Positions 22,761 through 32,880 of a stretch of 64,000 nucleotides of DNA are shown one piece after another (within the stretch, counting starts at the first letter, position 1; every line of letters begins with the position of its first letter). Under the pieces are notes generated by a model that had not been told where the DNA came from, did not search any database, and saw only the letters and a program-made list of their open reading frames with translations. The stretch lies in NCBI GenBank assembly GCA_020796225.1, contig CM036756.1:55334616-55398615 (forward strand), given 5' to 3'. The translations under genes and the position numbers were made by a program. Source of the DNA: Arion vulgaris (lineage: Eukaryota; Mollusca; Gastropoda; Stylommatophora; Arionidae).

Positions 22761-23415
22761 CACTACATTTCATTAACCACTTCACCATTGAGAGCACTAC
22801 ATTTCATTAACCACTTCACCATTGAGAGCACTACATTTCATTAACCACTTCACCATTGAGAGCACTACATTTCATTAACCACTTCACCATTGAGAGCACT
22901 ACATTTCATTAACCACTTCACCATTGAGAGCACTACATTTCATTAACCACTTCACCATTGAGACCACTAAATTTCATTAACCACTTCACCATTGAGAGCA
23001 CTACATTTCATTAACCACTTCACCATTGAGAGCACTACATCATTAACTTCACCATTAGAGCACTACTTTCATTAACCACTTCACCATTGAGAGCACTACA
23101 TTTCATTAACCACTTCACCATTGAGAGCACTACATTTCATTAACCACTTCACCATTGAGAGCACTACATTTCATTAACCACTTCACCATTGAGAGCACTA
23201 CATTTCATTAACCACTTCACCATTGAGAGCACTACATTTCATTAACCACTTCACCATTGAGAGCACTAAATTTCATTAACCACTTCACCATTGAGAGCAC
23301 TACATTTCATTAACCACTTCACCATTGAGAGCACTACATTTCATTAACCACTTCACCATTGAGAGCACTACATTTCATTAACCACTTCACCATTGAGAGC
23401 ACTACATTTCATTAA
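22741..23415 (-). repeat. 34-bp array made of SINE-1 heads, about 20 copies
   Basis: The unit, AACCACTTCACCATTGAGAG plus CACTACATTTCATT, contains the reverse complement of the SINE-1 5' end with its A box (TGGTGAAGTGG). It joins the SINE-1 at 22379-22760 exactly at that element's 5' end. The B box is not part of the unit. Units near 23035-23070 carry several small deletions. Confidence 0.9.
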
Positions 23416-23433
23416 AACTATATATTGATATTA

Positions 23434-23632
23434 CACGTAATCACAAAGTACTGTAGTTTTACAAATTACAAAAACATTGACAAAATACAGCAACGTTTCG
23501 ACCAACAAGGCCTTTATCAAGCAAACGAACAACAGGAGTGACAAATTGATAAAGTCCTTGTTGGTCGAAACGTTGCTGTATTTTGTCCTTGTATTTGTAA
23601 TTTGTAAAACTACAGTACTTTGTGATTACGTG
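23434..23632. repeat. Long palindrome: 87-bp arms, 25-bp loop, hammerhead-like motif
   Basis: Left arm 23434-23520 and right arm 23546-23632 are inverted copies with only a few differences; outer ends read CACGTAATCACAAAGTACTG and its complement. Each arm, read outward from the loop, contains TTGATAAAG(T/G)CCTTGTTGGTCGAAACGTTG (split here for clarity: TTGATAAAG, CCTTGTTGG, TCGAAACGTTG). This resembles the CUGANGA...GAAAC core of hammerhead ribozymes found in Penelope-like retroelements, but with core changes that should inactivate it. Related sequence flanks at 28030-28079 and 28186-28215. Confidence 0.7.
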
Positions 23633-23727
23633 TTTTGCCAATCAAATAGTTTTACTACAGTCTCATCTATTTTGTAAATATATTGATATTCAAACTCAAA
23701 ATCTTGTGTTCCATAACAAAAACAGAC

Positions 23728-24080
23728 TTATGTGTTCAAACTGTCTTGTATGTATTAAACTGAATTCAATATTACTTATATTCAAACTGTCTTGTATGTA
23801 TTAAACTGAATTCAATATGACTTATATTCAAACTGTCTTATGTATTCAAACTGAAATAGATAATTATAAGATAACTTGAACAGCTAATAGTGGAAAGCAA
23901 AGTACAGAAATCATATTGTGGAACAAAGTAGATATTTCGATATGTTGAAAATTTATTTGTGTATGTAACAAAGTAGATTAGTTTCTTGATATCACACAGT
24001 TGGAAAGTAACATTTTATTTTGTGTATGTAACAAAGTAGATTAGTTTCTTGATATCACACAGTTGGAAAGTAACATTTTC
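23728..24080. repeat. Two short direct repeats (about 45 and 64 bp)
   Basis: CAAACTGTCTTGTATGTATT with AAACTGAATTCAATAT recurs about 2.5 times at 23728-23853. TGTATGTAACAAAGTAGATT with CTTGATATCACACAGTTGGA recurs twice at 23948-24080. Confidence 0.8.
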
Positions 24081-24244
24081 AGCAACCATCTGTACTTTAC
24101 ATTTAGTTTAATCTAGTTCTGTTTGTTTTTAGTTGTCGTTGGCAATCTCAATCCTATGACTATACTTCTATATTAATTTGTCAATATATAAAATATGATT
24201 TTTGTTTCGATGATATACATAAGAAAGGTGAAACTTGTACACTT

Positions 24245-24500
24245 AAGGGTCTAAAGTCAACGGAATTACTTCATTGTGCGGGTTTTACACTATATTGTTT
24301 GGTCCCTCTCTGCCAGAAATGGCACGCAACATGCTGATAGTATTGCACAATGCACAAACTCCAGAGCAAAGCAACAAGAATAGGAGTCTCTGGAAAAAGT
24401 GGACCCGTGAACAGAAGGGCGTGGCCCGGATTCAAACCCACGACCTTCTGAATGCTAGGCAATGGCTTAACCACTTCGCCACAGAGACCCTCTGCGCTCT
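24245..24500 (-). mobile_element. SINE-1, near full length
   Basis: Minus orientation. A box TGGCGAAGTGG (reverse of 24471-24481) and B box GGTTTGAATCC (reverse of 24428-24438), spaced as in a tRNA. The body reads CAGAGAGGGACC and ends toward AATGAAGTAATTCC at the left. The head begins GGGTCTCTGTGGCGAAGTGG, a good type example of the family. Pol III transcription is inferred from the boxes. Confidence 0.85.
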
Positions 24501-24501
24501 T

Positions 24502-24614
24502 TACAGTTTCAACAATGCAACATTTTGATATACCAATGTTTACAGTTTCAACAATGCAACATTTTGATATACCAATGTTTACAGTTTCAACAATGCACAT
24601 TTTGATATAACAAT
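24502..24614. repeat. 39-bp tandem repeat, about 2.8 copies
   Basis: TTTACAGTTTCAACAATGCA then ACATTTTGATATACCAATG is repeated directly against the 5' end of the SINE-1 at 24245-24500. It does not visibly include SINE sequence. Confidence 0.8.
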
Positions 24615-24889
24615 GTCATTGCTCGTGCTCAGCCAAATCTTACATTTTATTTGTTTCAATGTTCGTTATAAATCAAAGGTCGATATTTTCTTGTTGGCTA
24701 ATCTCTTTCTCAAAACATTATTTTCTCTCTTCATTCTAACATTGTCTTCTTCTGTGAAATTGAACTGTCATATCTCTGATCTCAGCGATAAATGTAGCAT
24801 GGACTTAATCCCAAGCCTGCACTGTTCTGTTCTCGTGGTTTTAAATTAAACCATAAATACTCCCGCGATTATTTTCTAGAAACAAAATA

Positions 24890-25180
24890 CGGCGCAGCTT
24901 TGTTGCAATGGTTTGGAGTGCTACCCATACGCATACTGCAGGGCGTATCAATAGGAAATATGTTTAGAAATGAAAACATCAGGAAAAATGTGGGTACAAC
25001 ATTCGTACTGAGCTTCATCAATAAACAACAAATTAAATATTTCGGCCACATAAGCAGATTACGAACAGACTCAAAAAGCAATGCTATTCCGATAGAGTGG
25101 ATACAACGCAAAAAGAAGTCCAGACAAAGGTTGGAACTCAGAAGTAACAGAGGCGGTGAAAAATAAATTTGTATGAAGTA
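24890..25180 (+). mobile_element. LINE C-terminal remnant
   Basis: Open plus frame with NENIRKNVGTTFVLSFINKQ, then QIKYFGHISRLRTDSKS and IEWIQRKKKSRQRLELR. The IRN..GT..vl..I.k.Q.k.FGHI.Rl order is the post-RT region and is closest to LINE-Y at 1820-1920. About 90 residues without a stop, then lost. Confidence 0.72.
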
Positions 25181-25329
25181 CACAGAAAAGCCCGTTCTAT
25201 AAATTTCTTATCCTGACACTGTGTAACAAAACAGGATTAGAGAAAAGAAGACAAATGTCACCTTAAATCTAATTTATTATGTACCTTAATGATATTAGTA
25301 CTACATGCCTGAGAAAAATGTCTATTTGT

Positions 25330-26612
25330 GCTATCTTCTTCTATATTCCTCTTTTGTCGTCACACTGCTACCGGGTTGTTGCCCAGTGTAGTAGTTTTCT
25401 GTTTTTGTCTTGCTCTGTTCTGGTGGCTTGGGTGATTGTTATTTTGATCTTTGATAGGATTCTGCTATGCCATCTAACCATCTTTTTCGTGGTCTGCCTC
25501 TCGTCTTCTTTCCTGATGTTCTGTTGTAGAAGACTTTGTATACTGTGGAGTATGGATGCATTCTTATTATGTGGTCAAACCACTTCATTCTTTGTTACTC
25601 AATGTAATTCAAGCAAGATTCTGTACCAGCTTTATTTCTTATGCTGATGTTGGTGACTATGTTTCTCAATGTAATTTAAGCAAGGTTCTGTGCCAGCTTT
25701 ATTTCTTATGCTGATGTTGGTGACTATGTTTCTCAATGTAATTTAAGCAAGGTTCTGTGCCAGCTTTATTTCTTATGCTGATGTTGGTGACTATGTTTCT
25801 CAATGTAATTCAAGCAAGGTTCTGTGCCAGCTTTATTTCTTATGCTGATGTTGGTGACTATGTTTCTCAATGTAATTCAAGCAAGGTTCTGTGCCAGCTT
25901 TATTTCTTATGCTGATGTTGGTGACTATGTTTCTCAATGTAATTCAAGCAAGGTTCTGTGCCAGCTTTATTTCTTATGCTGATGTTGGTGACTATGTTTC
26001 TCAATGTAATTCAAGCAAAGGGTTTTGTGCCAGCTTTATTTCTTATGCTGATGTTGGTGACTATGTTTCTCAATGTAATTCAAGCAAGGTTCTGTGCCAG
26101 CTTTATTTCTTATGCTGATGTTGGTGACTATGTTTCTCAATGCTAATTCGAGGTTCTGTGCCAGCTTTATTTCTTATGCTGATGTTGGTGACTATGTTTC
26201 TCAATGTAATTCAAGCAAGGTTCTGTGCCAGCTTTATTTCTTATGCTGATGTTGGTGACTATGTTTTCAATGTAATTCAAGCAAGGTTCTGTCCACTTTA
26301 TTTCTATGCTGATGTTGGTGACTATGTTTCTCAATGTAATTCAAGCAAGGTTCTGTGCCAGCTTTATTTCTTATGCTGATGTTGGTGACTATGTTCTCAA
26401 TGTAATTCAAACAAGGTTCTGTGCCAGCTTTATTTCTTATGCTGATGTTGGGGACTCTGTTTGCTCATTGTCCATGCTATGTTATGCTGATGTTGGTGAC
26501 TTTGTTTTTTCTGGTGTTGTTGGTAACTTTTCACAGGCACCCCATTTCTTCGCATGTAGATATTTTTTGCTACTGCGCTTTGCTCGTCGTCCGTGTTTGG
26601 CTCTGGTAACAC
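25330..26612 (-). mobile_element. LINE-X C-terminal region, coding segment expanded
   Basis: Reading minus from 26612: YQSQTRTTSKAQ, then KVTNNTRKNKVTNISI, then the 67-bp array (25599-26505), then the tail with HIIRMHP, KVFYNRTSGKK and RGRPRKRWLDGIAES (25450-25560), then TRTEQDKNRKLLHWATTR and the 3' end AGTGTGACGACAAAAGAGG. Outside the array the element is a normal, frame-broken LINE-X end. Confidence 0.82.
25599..26505 (-). repeat. 67-bp array derived from LINE-X coding sequence, about 13 copies
   Basis: The unit contains CAAGCAAGGTTCTGTGCCAG and CTTTATTTCTTATGCTGATG. Its complement encodes VTNISIRNKAGTEPCLNYIE, the conserved segment of the LINE-X post-RT domain also seen once at 10735-10790. 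67 is not divisible by three, so the LINE frame rotates in each copy. Units near 26140-26310 have small deletions. Confidence 0.88.
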
Positions 26613-26929
26613 AAATATTTGCTATAATGAAGTAAACTCAATATCAAACAGCTTTCTTGTGCATTGTGAAACATTTTACGATCTTTATTTTATACTTATT
26701 CCAAGATCTGACATTTGAGCCAAAAGATGAGAGTAGTGATACACGCAAATCTGTACTATAAATAAATACAATGGTGATAATGTAAGAATTATAAAAGACT
26801 GATATGCAAAGCTCTACTGGATTTGTATACTACAGTTAAACCAAAAATGATGTCAGATGTCATCAACAACAGTACTTATAATGTCATGAAGATTACATGA
26901 TTCTTAGCAACAATTTTCACAGTTTCTGT

Positions 26930-27415
26930 GATTTTGGTTGTTTTGTTATAGAATTTCAGTAATGTTAATCAATTGGTTGGTGGCGTCTGTACATTAGGGG
27001 ATAGTGCCTCGGTCTATTGACCCCGACATTTTGAGTTCGAACCACGCTGCGGATAATTTGGTTGCAAATTTTTTCGCGTGGATTTTTACAAAGGACGATG
27101 GCACCACCCGTTCAGAAAGCAATGACAAACTACTGAACGTAATAATGCCTAGAAAAATCACAAACATCGTTAAAAAGCTGGGGTTGATTCGCAAAGTCCT
27201 GTAAAGGATATGCAGTTAACTCACTTCAGTGAATTTGTTGTTGAGTTATAGAAGTTCTACAATTTAGGTCAATTGGTTGTTGAGCTATAGAAGTTCTACA
27301 ATTTGTTTCAACTGTTTGATGAGTTATACAATTTCAACATTTTCTTTACATTTGTTGTTGGAGTTATAGAATTTCAACAATTTTGGTCAATTGATTGTTG
27401 AGTTGTTACATAACT
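26930..27415. repeat. Loose about 45-bp repeat interrupted by SINE-3
   Basis: GTTGTTGAGTTATAGAA with TTCTACAATTTAGGTCAATT recurs four to five times at 27225-27412. One copy (TTGTTATAGAATTTCAGTAA, CAATTGGTTGG) lies before the SINE-3 at 26977. The SINE appears to have landed in the repeat. Confidence 0.65.
26977..27210 (+). mobile_element. SINE-3, tRNA-derived
   Basis: Head GGCGTCTGTACATTAGGGGA, anticodon-like TCTATTGACC, B box GAGTTCGAACC (27034-27044 region). The core contains GTGGATTTTTACAAAGGACG and AGAAAGCAATGACAAACTAC. The 3' side is GATTCGCAAAGTCCTGTAAA GGATATG. Same subfamily as 15950. Confidence 0.8.
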
Positions 27416-28029
27416 TTAAAGAATAGCCAGTTTCTAAATGAACTATACTACAAGAGATAGTTAATGGACAACAACACCAGACAATGATATTCAACATGAC
27501 AATTGTCCAGTTGTTTTGCATCCCGTAAGATGTGAATCGACTGTCATTTCACATTTGAAATCCGTGTATTTGAAAACCCAAGGTGTTAATTCATTTCCTG
27601 ACTTGTTGGATGTCGGTTGCGTGGATTTAACTCACGTTTCGTTTTTCCTTGATTTGAAAAGAGAATGTTGTATATGATGGGTTATTACGTCCAAGCTAGT
27701 TAATAAACGAAGGATAACTTCATGATCGACTAAGTAAGATAAATCCATACCTTCTATTTCTGTTTGACTTAATATGCTGACAGCAACGACGACATGTACT
27801 GATTAGAAATGGCAGTCCTAATGTAGTAGTCGTTCAAGTATAACGATATTTCCTTCTAATGATATTTCTACAGGTCTTGTTACTTTGCATTTAATCATGT
27901 GAAACGAACTAATGATGACATTACCAGTAAATGTGTTTTTGTACGCAAAGTGCAGAAAGGTTAAGCGTATTCCTTTTCTCATTTGGATTAGTTATAAAAC
28001 TTTCTGGACTTAAGCAAATATTCACAAAA
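27416..28029. other. Spacer, no feature seen
   Basis: AT-rich, stop-dense on both strands, no repeat recognised. Confidence 0.45.
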
Positions 28030-28215
28030 TAGATGAGACTGCAGTAAAACTATTTGATTGCCAAAACACGTAAGAAAATATTTTTGTAGGCATTTTTATT
28101 TTTAATCTTGTTTAATGAATACACCCAGGCAGCGGCTACTTTCGATTTTGATCGGTCACATGTTCTTTTACGTGCTCTAATGATTCACGTACTTTGTGAT
28201 TACGTGTTTGGACTT
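28030..28215 (-). mobile_element. Palindrome-family element split by a SINE-2 scrap
   Basis: 28032-28077 (AATAGATGAGACTGCAGTAA, TTTGATTGCCAAAACACGTA) is the reverse of 23624-23675, the flank of the palindrome. 28186-28215 (CACGTACTTTGTGATTACGT) matches the arm end. Between them 28080-28185 is a SINE-2 piece (AATGAATACACCCAGGCAGC). Confidence 0.6.
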
Positions 28216-28539
28216 AAGCAACACACTTTTTTTCTACAATCTTTTATCACTGAAATACTAGCATTTAGAGGACAGTTACGAAATCAACTTCACTTGCCCC
28301 AAATCTGGACATCCACAACTCTGTACTACTCAATTGCCAAGCTGATCTAGTTCATTTATAGATGTAAGGCCACAATTTGAATGTGTCTGTACTACATGTC
28401 GTAAGTGTCTAAGAACCAGAGAGCGATGTGATCACGTTCTGGGAACCATATGTATGTACAGTCTCTCTTATTTTATTTTTCTAAGTCTATGTTAAAACGG
28501 ACTGGGTACAAGACATCACCTTGTTTTTATTCTTATTAA

Positions 28540-28720
28540 CACAGACTCCAGAGCACATCCTGCAGTCATGTCCACATACACCAACGAAATGTGGCCTCAT
28601 GAACGAATCTTACAGAGCAAGTTATGGTGAACTCTCAAGAAACTCCAACTGATACACAGCTTCATAGAGGCAACCCATCTCATGGTTTAGACAAGAATAG
28701 AAAACTGAACGCCACGAAAA
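28540..28720 (+). mobile_element. LINE terminal zinc-finger-like fragment
   Basis: Plus strand: TPEHILQSCPHTPTK, then after a frameshift MWPHERILQSKLW and KLQLIHSFIEATHLMV. The H..qsCP ... WP ... KLWG ... FI..T pattern ends the ORF in a group of Jockey-like elements. Short and broken. Confidence 0.55.
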
Positions 28721-28744
28721 GAACTTATGTGGTATTTCCCATTC

Positions 28745-28945
28745 CTGCATTATATTTCACAGACTACTGATATGCACACTATCAAATGCTTTTCTTACAT
28801 TTCAGAAATGTATGTATTATTTTTGTATATTCCCATATTTTCTCAGCTATATGTCTCGGAGTAAATATCTGATCTATAGTTCATCTGTTCAACCTGAAAC
28901 CTGCTTGACAGCCACCTAAGATATATTCTGCGTAAATCGTTACTC
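28745..28945 (-). mobile_element. Reverse transcriptase core fragment
   Basis: Minus strand: EYILGGCQAGFRLNR, then TIDQIFTPRHIAEKIWEYTK, then a frameshift before RKAFDSVHISSLW-like sequence near 28760. These are the Q.GFR..R.T.DQIF and K.FDS RT motifs of non-LTR elements. The catalytic F/Y-A-D-D block is absent. Confidence 0.7.
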
Positions 28946-28977
28946 TATTCAGTATGACATATAATAATATTTTACTT

Positions 28978-29230
28978 GTGGTGAGCGACTGTAGCTGTAG
29001 AGAGCTCAATCACAACCCAAGCATAGCTGGTTGAAACTCCGTGATCGGCAAGTTTGGAAGCAAATTAGTATCCTTGGATTTTTACAAACGGTAAAAGTAG
29101 ACCACATCGTCCAGAAAGCAATGGCAAACTACTGAATGTATAAGTGGCGACTAGAAAATTGACGACTCGTTTACTGTTGTTGATGGCTACGTCCTGAACA
29201 GGATATGCCACGATTTTCATTTCAATATTT
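28978..29230 (+). mobile_element. SINE-3 (second head type)
   Basis: Head GAGCGACTGTAGCTGTAGAG with B-box-like CTGGTTGAAACTCC. It shares with 26977 the core AGAAAGCAATGGCAAACTAC and ends near CCTGAACAGGATATGCCACG. Same head type as 44618. Confidence 0.75.
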
Positions 29231-29469
29231 ACAGTACAGAGATAATCCCAATATACCTCTAAATTTTACTCAATTCTTGGTCCATTTCTTGTAGATGTTA
29301 ACAGTAGTGTTTTCTCCAATAATCTACCGTTTTTCTCTACTCCAAAATTGATTTTTAAATTAACAAATCTCCTAACAGACTGATTGACCAACTTTTCTGT
29401 TTTAAACGACCATTATTCATTTCATCCCATCCAGTATTCTTATCAAGATTTGTTTTTTCATACATTCAT
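29231..29469. other. Spacer
   Basis: No gene or repeat recognised. Confidence 0.4.
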
Positions 29470-29800
29470 CATCAAGGTACGTATCCTTTGCTCTCTTTGC
29501 AGCACATCTGAAATTCACTCTGTCTCTAGCCAGTTCACACACTTCGTCGATGGTCATATTCATGGTTTCTTTAATATAATGTAGCCATATTCTTCTTGGT
29601 TTGCCTCTGCCTCTACGTTCTGGGACCTTGCCCTCTAATAGTGTTTTCTCCAGGTTATCGTGACGCTTGAAGTGGCCAAAGTATCTAATTTTTCTGTACC
29701 GTATGTTGTTTATCAGTCAATTGTCTTTAATATTCAGTTCTTTCAGGACATCAGTGTTGTTCTGCATCAAGTTCTTGGCAACATACATTCAGTAGTTTCT
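29470..29800 (-). mobile_element. LINE C-terminal tail, well preserved
   Basis: The minus strand runs open for about 85 residues: RKIRYFGHFKRHDNLEKTLL, EGKVPERRGRGKPRRIWLHY, IKETMNMTIDEVCELARDRV, then NFRCAAKRAKDT. This is the full RK..FFGH..R...LEK....GK..G.RGRGR.R..W...I........E....A.DR..WR tail. Among the better preserved LINE tails in the window; RT core absent. Confidence 0.78.
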
Positions 29801-29984
29801 TATATTACCTATTTGAAATCAGTATTTCCATTATTGAATTCATATACTAGAAAATTGTTTAATAAAAGTGTGCATTAGATTTACACAATTTAAAAGTTAT
29901 CTACAATATTCTTTCGATTTGTGACTTATTTCTGCCCATTTTTTAAAGCATGGTTTCATTGTTATCTTTGCTACCATATATAAT

Positions 29985-30088
29985 TTGATGTCCTCGTTTG
30001 ATTGCTTTATTGTTTTTTTAACACTACTTTCTAGTTGATGTCCTCGTTTTATTGCTTTATTGTTTTTTTAACACTACTTTCTAGTTTC
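29985..30088. repeat. 2-copy 54-bp direct repeat
   Basis: TTGATGTCCTCGTTT(G/T)ATTGC and TTTTTTTAACACTACTTTCT occur twice in tandem. Confidence 0.8.
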
Positions 30089-30299
30089 ATTATGTTGGTA
30101 GTTGGCTTAGTTGTGTATACATAATTACATAATAGGTTTGAAGAATATCATTTTATATGATATAGATTTGCATTTTAATAGAAGAATAGCTTATATATTG
30201 TACGTACAATGGTGTCGTTGTACAGACAAATTATGTTCAGGAATAGCTAAAATAACTTAATGATGATGTTTATACATACACTATTAACATTTAAACAAA

Positions 30300-30495
30300 A
30301 ATTTATTTAGAAGCACTTGAGCTTACAGCTTTTCGACTCTGTGTCATGGACATGGTAACCCTTCGGTTCTGTGCCACGAATATCGTAAATCTGCAGAACC
30401 TGTGGTTTTTCTGCCGGCCCACGGAATTGAACCGAACTCACAGGGGGCTTGTCACCAGTAGTCCAACGCTGTACGAACACGCTGGACAGATGGGC
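30300..30495 (-). mobile_element. Possible tRNA-derived SINE fragment
   Basis: The reverse complement contains a B-box-like GGTTCAATTCC within GAGTTCGGTTCAATTCCGTG, preceded by an arm-like GTTGGACTACTGGTGACAAG. No clear match to the other SINE bodies, so weak. Confidence 0.35.
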
Positions 30496-30499
30496 ATAC

Positions 30500-30778
30500 A
30501 TACACTATCAAGACTAAATAACACATTTATTGATAGGACTATCAACATTGCACTTCGGTGAGTAACCATGTGTGCTCCAATTTCGTTCTTACACAGGACG
30601 TTCCCAGCTGCAGTGCACGAGCTATGTAGCACCCGCGAGGGTCCCCGATGTAATTTGGAAGATGGTGAAAATATTTTTGTAGGCATTTTTATTTTTTTAT
30701 TTTGTCTAATGAATACACCCAGGCAGCGGCTACTTTCGATTTTGATCGGCCACAGGTTCTTTTACGTGCTCTAAACAG
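30500..30778 (-). mobile_element. SINE-2, head missing
   Basis: 3' part: CATTGCACTTCGGTGAGTAA, CCATGTGTGCTCCAATTTCG, TGTAATTTGGAAGATGGTGA, GTTCTTTTACGTGCTCTAAA. It stops before the tRNA-like head. Left tail ACACATTTATTGATAGG. Confidence 0.75.
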
Positions 30779-30804
30779 CCCAACGTCATGCTAATATGTA
30801 AGTA

Positions 30805-31500
30805 GAGTTGATCACGATGAAGAAGTATGAACACAACTTCATGTCAATGTATCGATAGAATAAGTTGAAGAATTATGAACACAACTTCATGTCAATGTAT
30901 CGATAGAATAAGTTGAAGAATTATGAACACAACTTCATGTCAATGTATCGATAGAATAAGTTGAAGAATTATGAACACAACTTCATGTCAATGTATCGAT
31001 AGAATAAGTTGAAGAATTATGAACACAACTTCATGTCAATGTATCGATAGAATAAGTTGAAGAATTATGAACACAATTTCATGTCAATGTATCGTTAGTA
31101 TAAGTTAAAGAATTATGAACACAATTTCATGTCAATGTATCGATAGAATAAGTTGAAGAATTATGAACACAATTTCATGTCAATGTATCGATAGAATAAG
31201 TTGAAGAATTATGAACACAATTTCATGTCAATGTATCGATAGAATAAGTTGAAGAATTATGAACACAATTTCATGTCAATGTATCGATAGAATAAGTTGA
31301 AGAATTATGAACACAATTTCATGTCAATGTATCGATAGAATAAGTTAAAGAATTATGAACACAATTTCATGTCAATGTATCGATAGAATAAGTTAAAGAA
31401 TTATGAACACAATTTCATGTCAATGTATCGATAAAATAAGTTGAAGAATTATGAACACAATTTCATGTCAATGTATCGTTAGAATAAGTTGAATATTTAG
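30805..31500. repeat. 48-bp tandem array, about 14 copies
   Basis: The unit contains AAGTTGAAGAATTATGAACA and TCATGTCAATGTATCGATAG. A C-to-T change (CAACTTC to CAATTTC) separates the first five units from the later ones. A few units have GTTAAAG. It lies just beyond the truncated 5' side of the SINE-2 at 30500. Confidence 0.93.
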
Positions 31501-32027
31501 GAATACAACTTCACTTTATTTTATAAATGTAACTGTATAAAAACCACACTTTCATGCCTACATGTGCAAATTATAGAAAATATCGACGGGAAATGTGGGA
31601 AATTATTACGCACAGAACTTTTAGCTAAAATATTAATTTAAAATAAATAAAAACAATTATTTGTCTTCAAATAAAATAAAACTTTCATTAAAACACTTTT
31701 GTTTTCTCTCATTCTCATATTTCTTTATCTCATATTTGATAAATTTATAATGAACATTATATACTCAGAGATGAAATATTATCATGAACATGACATACTG
31801 TCAACAAATAGAGATTGAATATTCAACTGGTTGTTTTATTGTGTGATTGTACTGCTGTAGAGAGATACTCTCGTAGCAAACCGCGAAGCTATAGAAGACA
31901 AATGTCTTATTTCTTGTGTTTAGAAGTTCTACTCTTCGATGTGGCAATAGTATTGTTGTATTTATCATTTGTTCAGAGATGTGTGTTTTAAGTAGTATAA
32001 TCTCCATCACCATCTGTCACTAAGTGT
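31501..32027. other. AT-rich spacer, no feature seen
   Basis: A very A/T-rich core (31610-31750). A short minus-strand open frame at 31801-32013 is unrecognised and probably chance. Confidence 0.45.
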
Positions 32028-32225
32028 TACGCCAATCATCATCATTAAATAGTTTGTACTGAGCAGAACTTTGCCACCTTAATTAACAGTCCTTTGCAAT
32101 TTTCTCTCTGGTAGGCCTGGTTTCTGCAGCCGTCATGCTCTAACCATCAGTTACATCCTGAATTCATTTTCTCCGTGATCTTCCCATCATGTCCTTCTCC
32201 ACATTCCCTAATTCTAAATGGGGAA
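32028..32225 (-). mobile_element. LINE-Y 3' end fragment
   Basis: CATCATCATTAAATAGTTTG, GAGCAGAACTTTGCCACC, AGTTACATCCTGAATTCATT, TTCTCCGTGATCTTCC: the same 3' end as at 1405, 6405 and 16718. Confidence 0.7.
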
Positions 32226-32284
32226 ATGACAATCCACAATAACAAAATAACAAAAAAACAATGTAACATTTATGAGGACATTCA

Positions 32285-32668
32285 TTTTTCGTTTTTTGCA
32301 ACATATTAGTGGAAATTAATAACTTATTAAGCCATTACCTCTCGCTCTCAATGTCTTGTGCAACATATTAGTGGAAATTAATAACTTATTAAACGATTAC
32401 CTCTCGCTCTCAATGTCTTGTGCAACATATTAGTGGAAATTAATAACTTATTAAACGATTACCTCTCGCTCTCAATGTCTTGTGCAACATATTAGTGGAA
32501 ATTAATAACGTATTAAACGATTACCTCTCGCTCTCAATGTCTTGTGCAACATATTAGTGGAAATTAATAACTTATTAAACGATTACCTCTCGCTCTCAAT
32601 GTCTTGTGCAACATATTAGTGGAAATTAATAACTTATTAAACGATTACCTCTCGCTCTCAATGTCTTG
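32285..32668 (+). repeat. 62-bp array that runs into a SINE-1 head, 6 copies
   Basis: The unit contains GTGCAACATATTAGTGGAAA and GATTACCTCTCGCTCTCAAT GTCTT. The last copy passes without a break into GGGTTCGTATCTGGACAGTG, the B-box end of a SINE-1. The anticodon-arm part of the SINE head is therefore inside the unit and the B box is just outside it. Confidence 0.88.
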
Positions 32669-32880
32669 GGTTCGTATCTGGACAGTGCCGTTCAGTTCAT
32701 GAGATCTCCAAGAGATCTCTAGTATTGTTTCCGAAGCTACGGAGTTCGTGTTTTGAGCAATACTTTTCGCAAGTGACCATGCCATTTCTAAGAAGAGGAA
32801 CTGATATATGGGGTACAACTCATTGCAGTAAATTTAGTCCTTCGTCCTTAGACATTGAGACCTTTAAGAGGAACTGAGCT
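32660..32880 (+). mobile_element. SINE-1 between two arrays
   Basis: B-box side GGGTTCGTATCTGGACAGTG, body AGCTACGGAGTTCGTGTTTT, then GGGGTACAACTCATTGCAGT and TCCTTCGTCCTTAGACATTG. Its 5' side is continuous with the 62-bp array and its 3' terminus with the 75-bp array, so both ends were amplified. Confidence 0.8.

Noticed and set aside
22576..22797. Small minus-strand proteins overlapping the SINE-1 at 22.6-22.8 kb
   Set aside because: They are translations of SINE sequence and its head array in several frames.
21709..23415. CRISPR-like arrays (regular repeats of 34 and 72 bp)
   Set aside because: The repeats are head to tail with no unique spacers, there are no cas genes, and the DNA is eukaryotic. 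The 34-bp unit is a SINE head.
24245..24500. A functional tRNA gene
   Set aside because: A and B boxes are present, but the cloverleaf is degenerate and the sequence continues into a SINE body shared by several copies.
26977..27210. A tRNA gene at the GAGTTCGAACC box
   Set aside because: Same reasoning: the tRNA-like part is the head of SINE-3, found again at 15950 in reverse.
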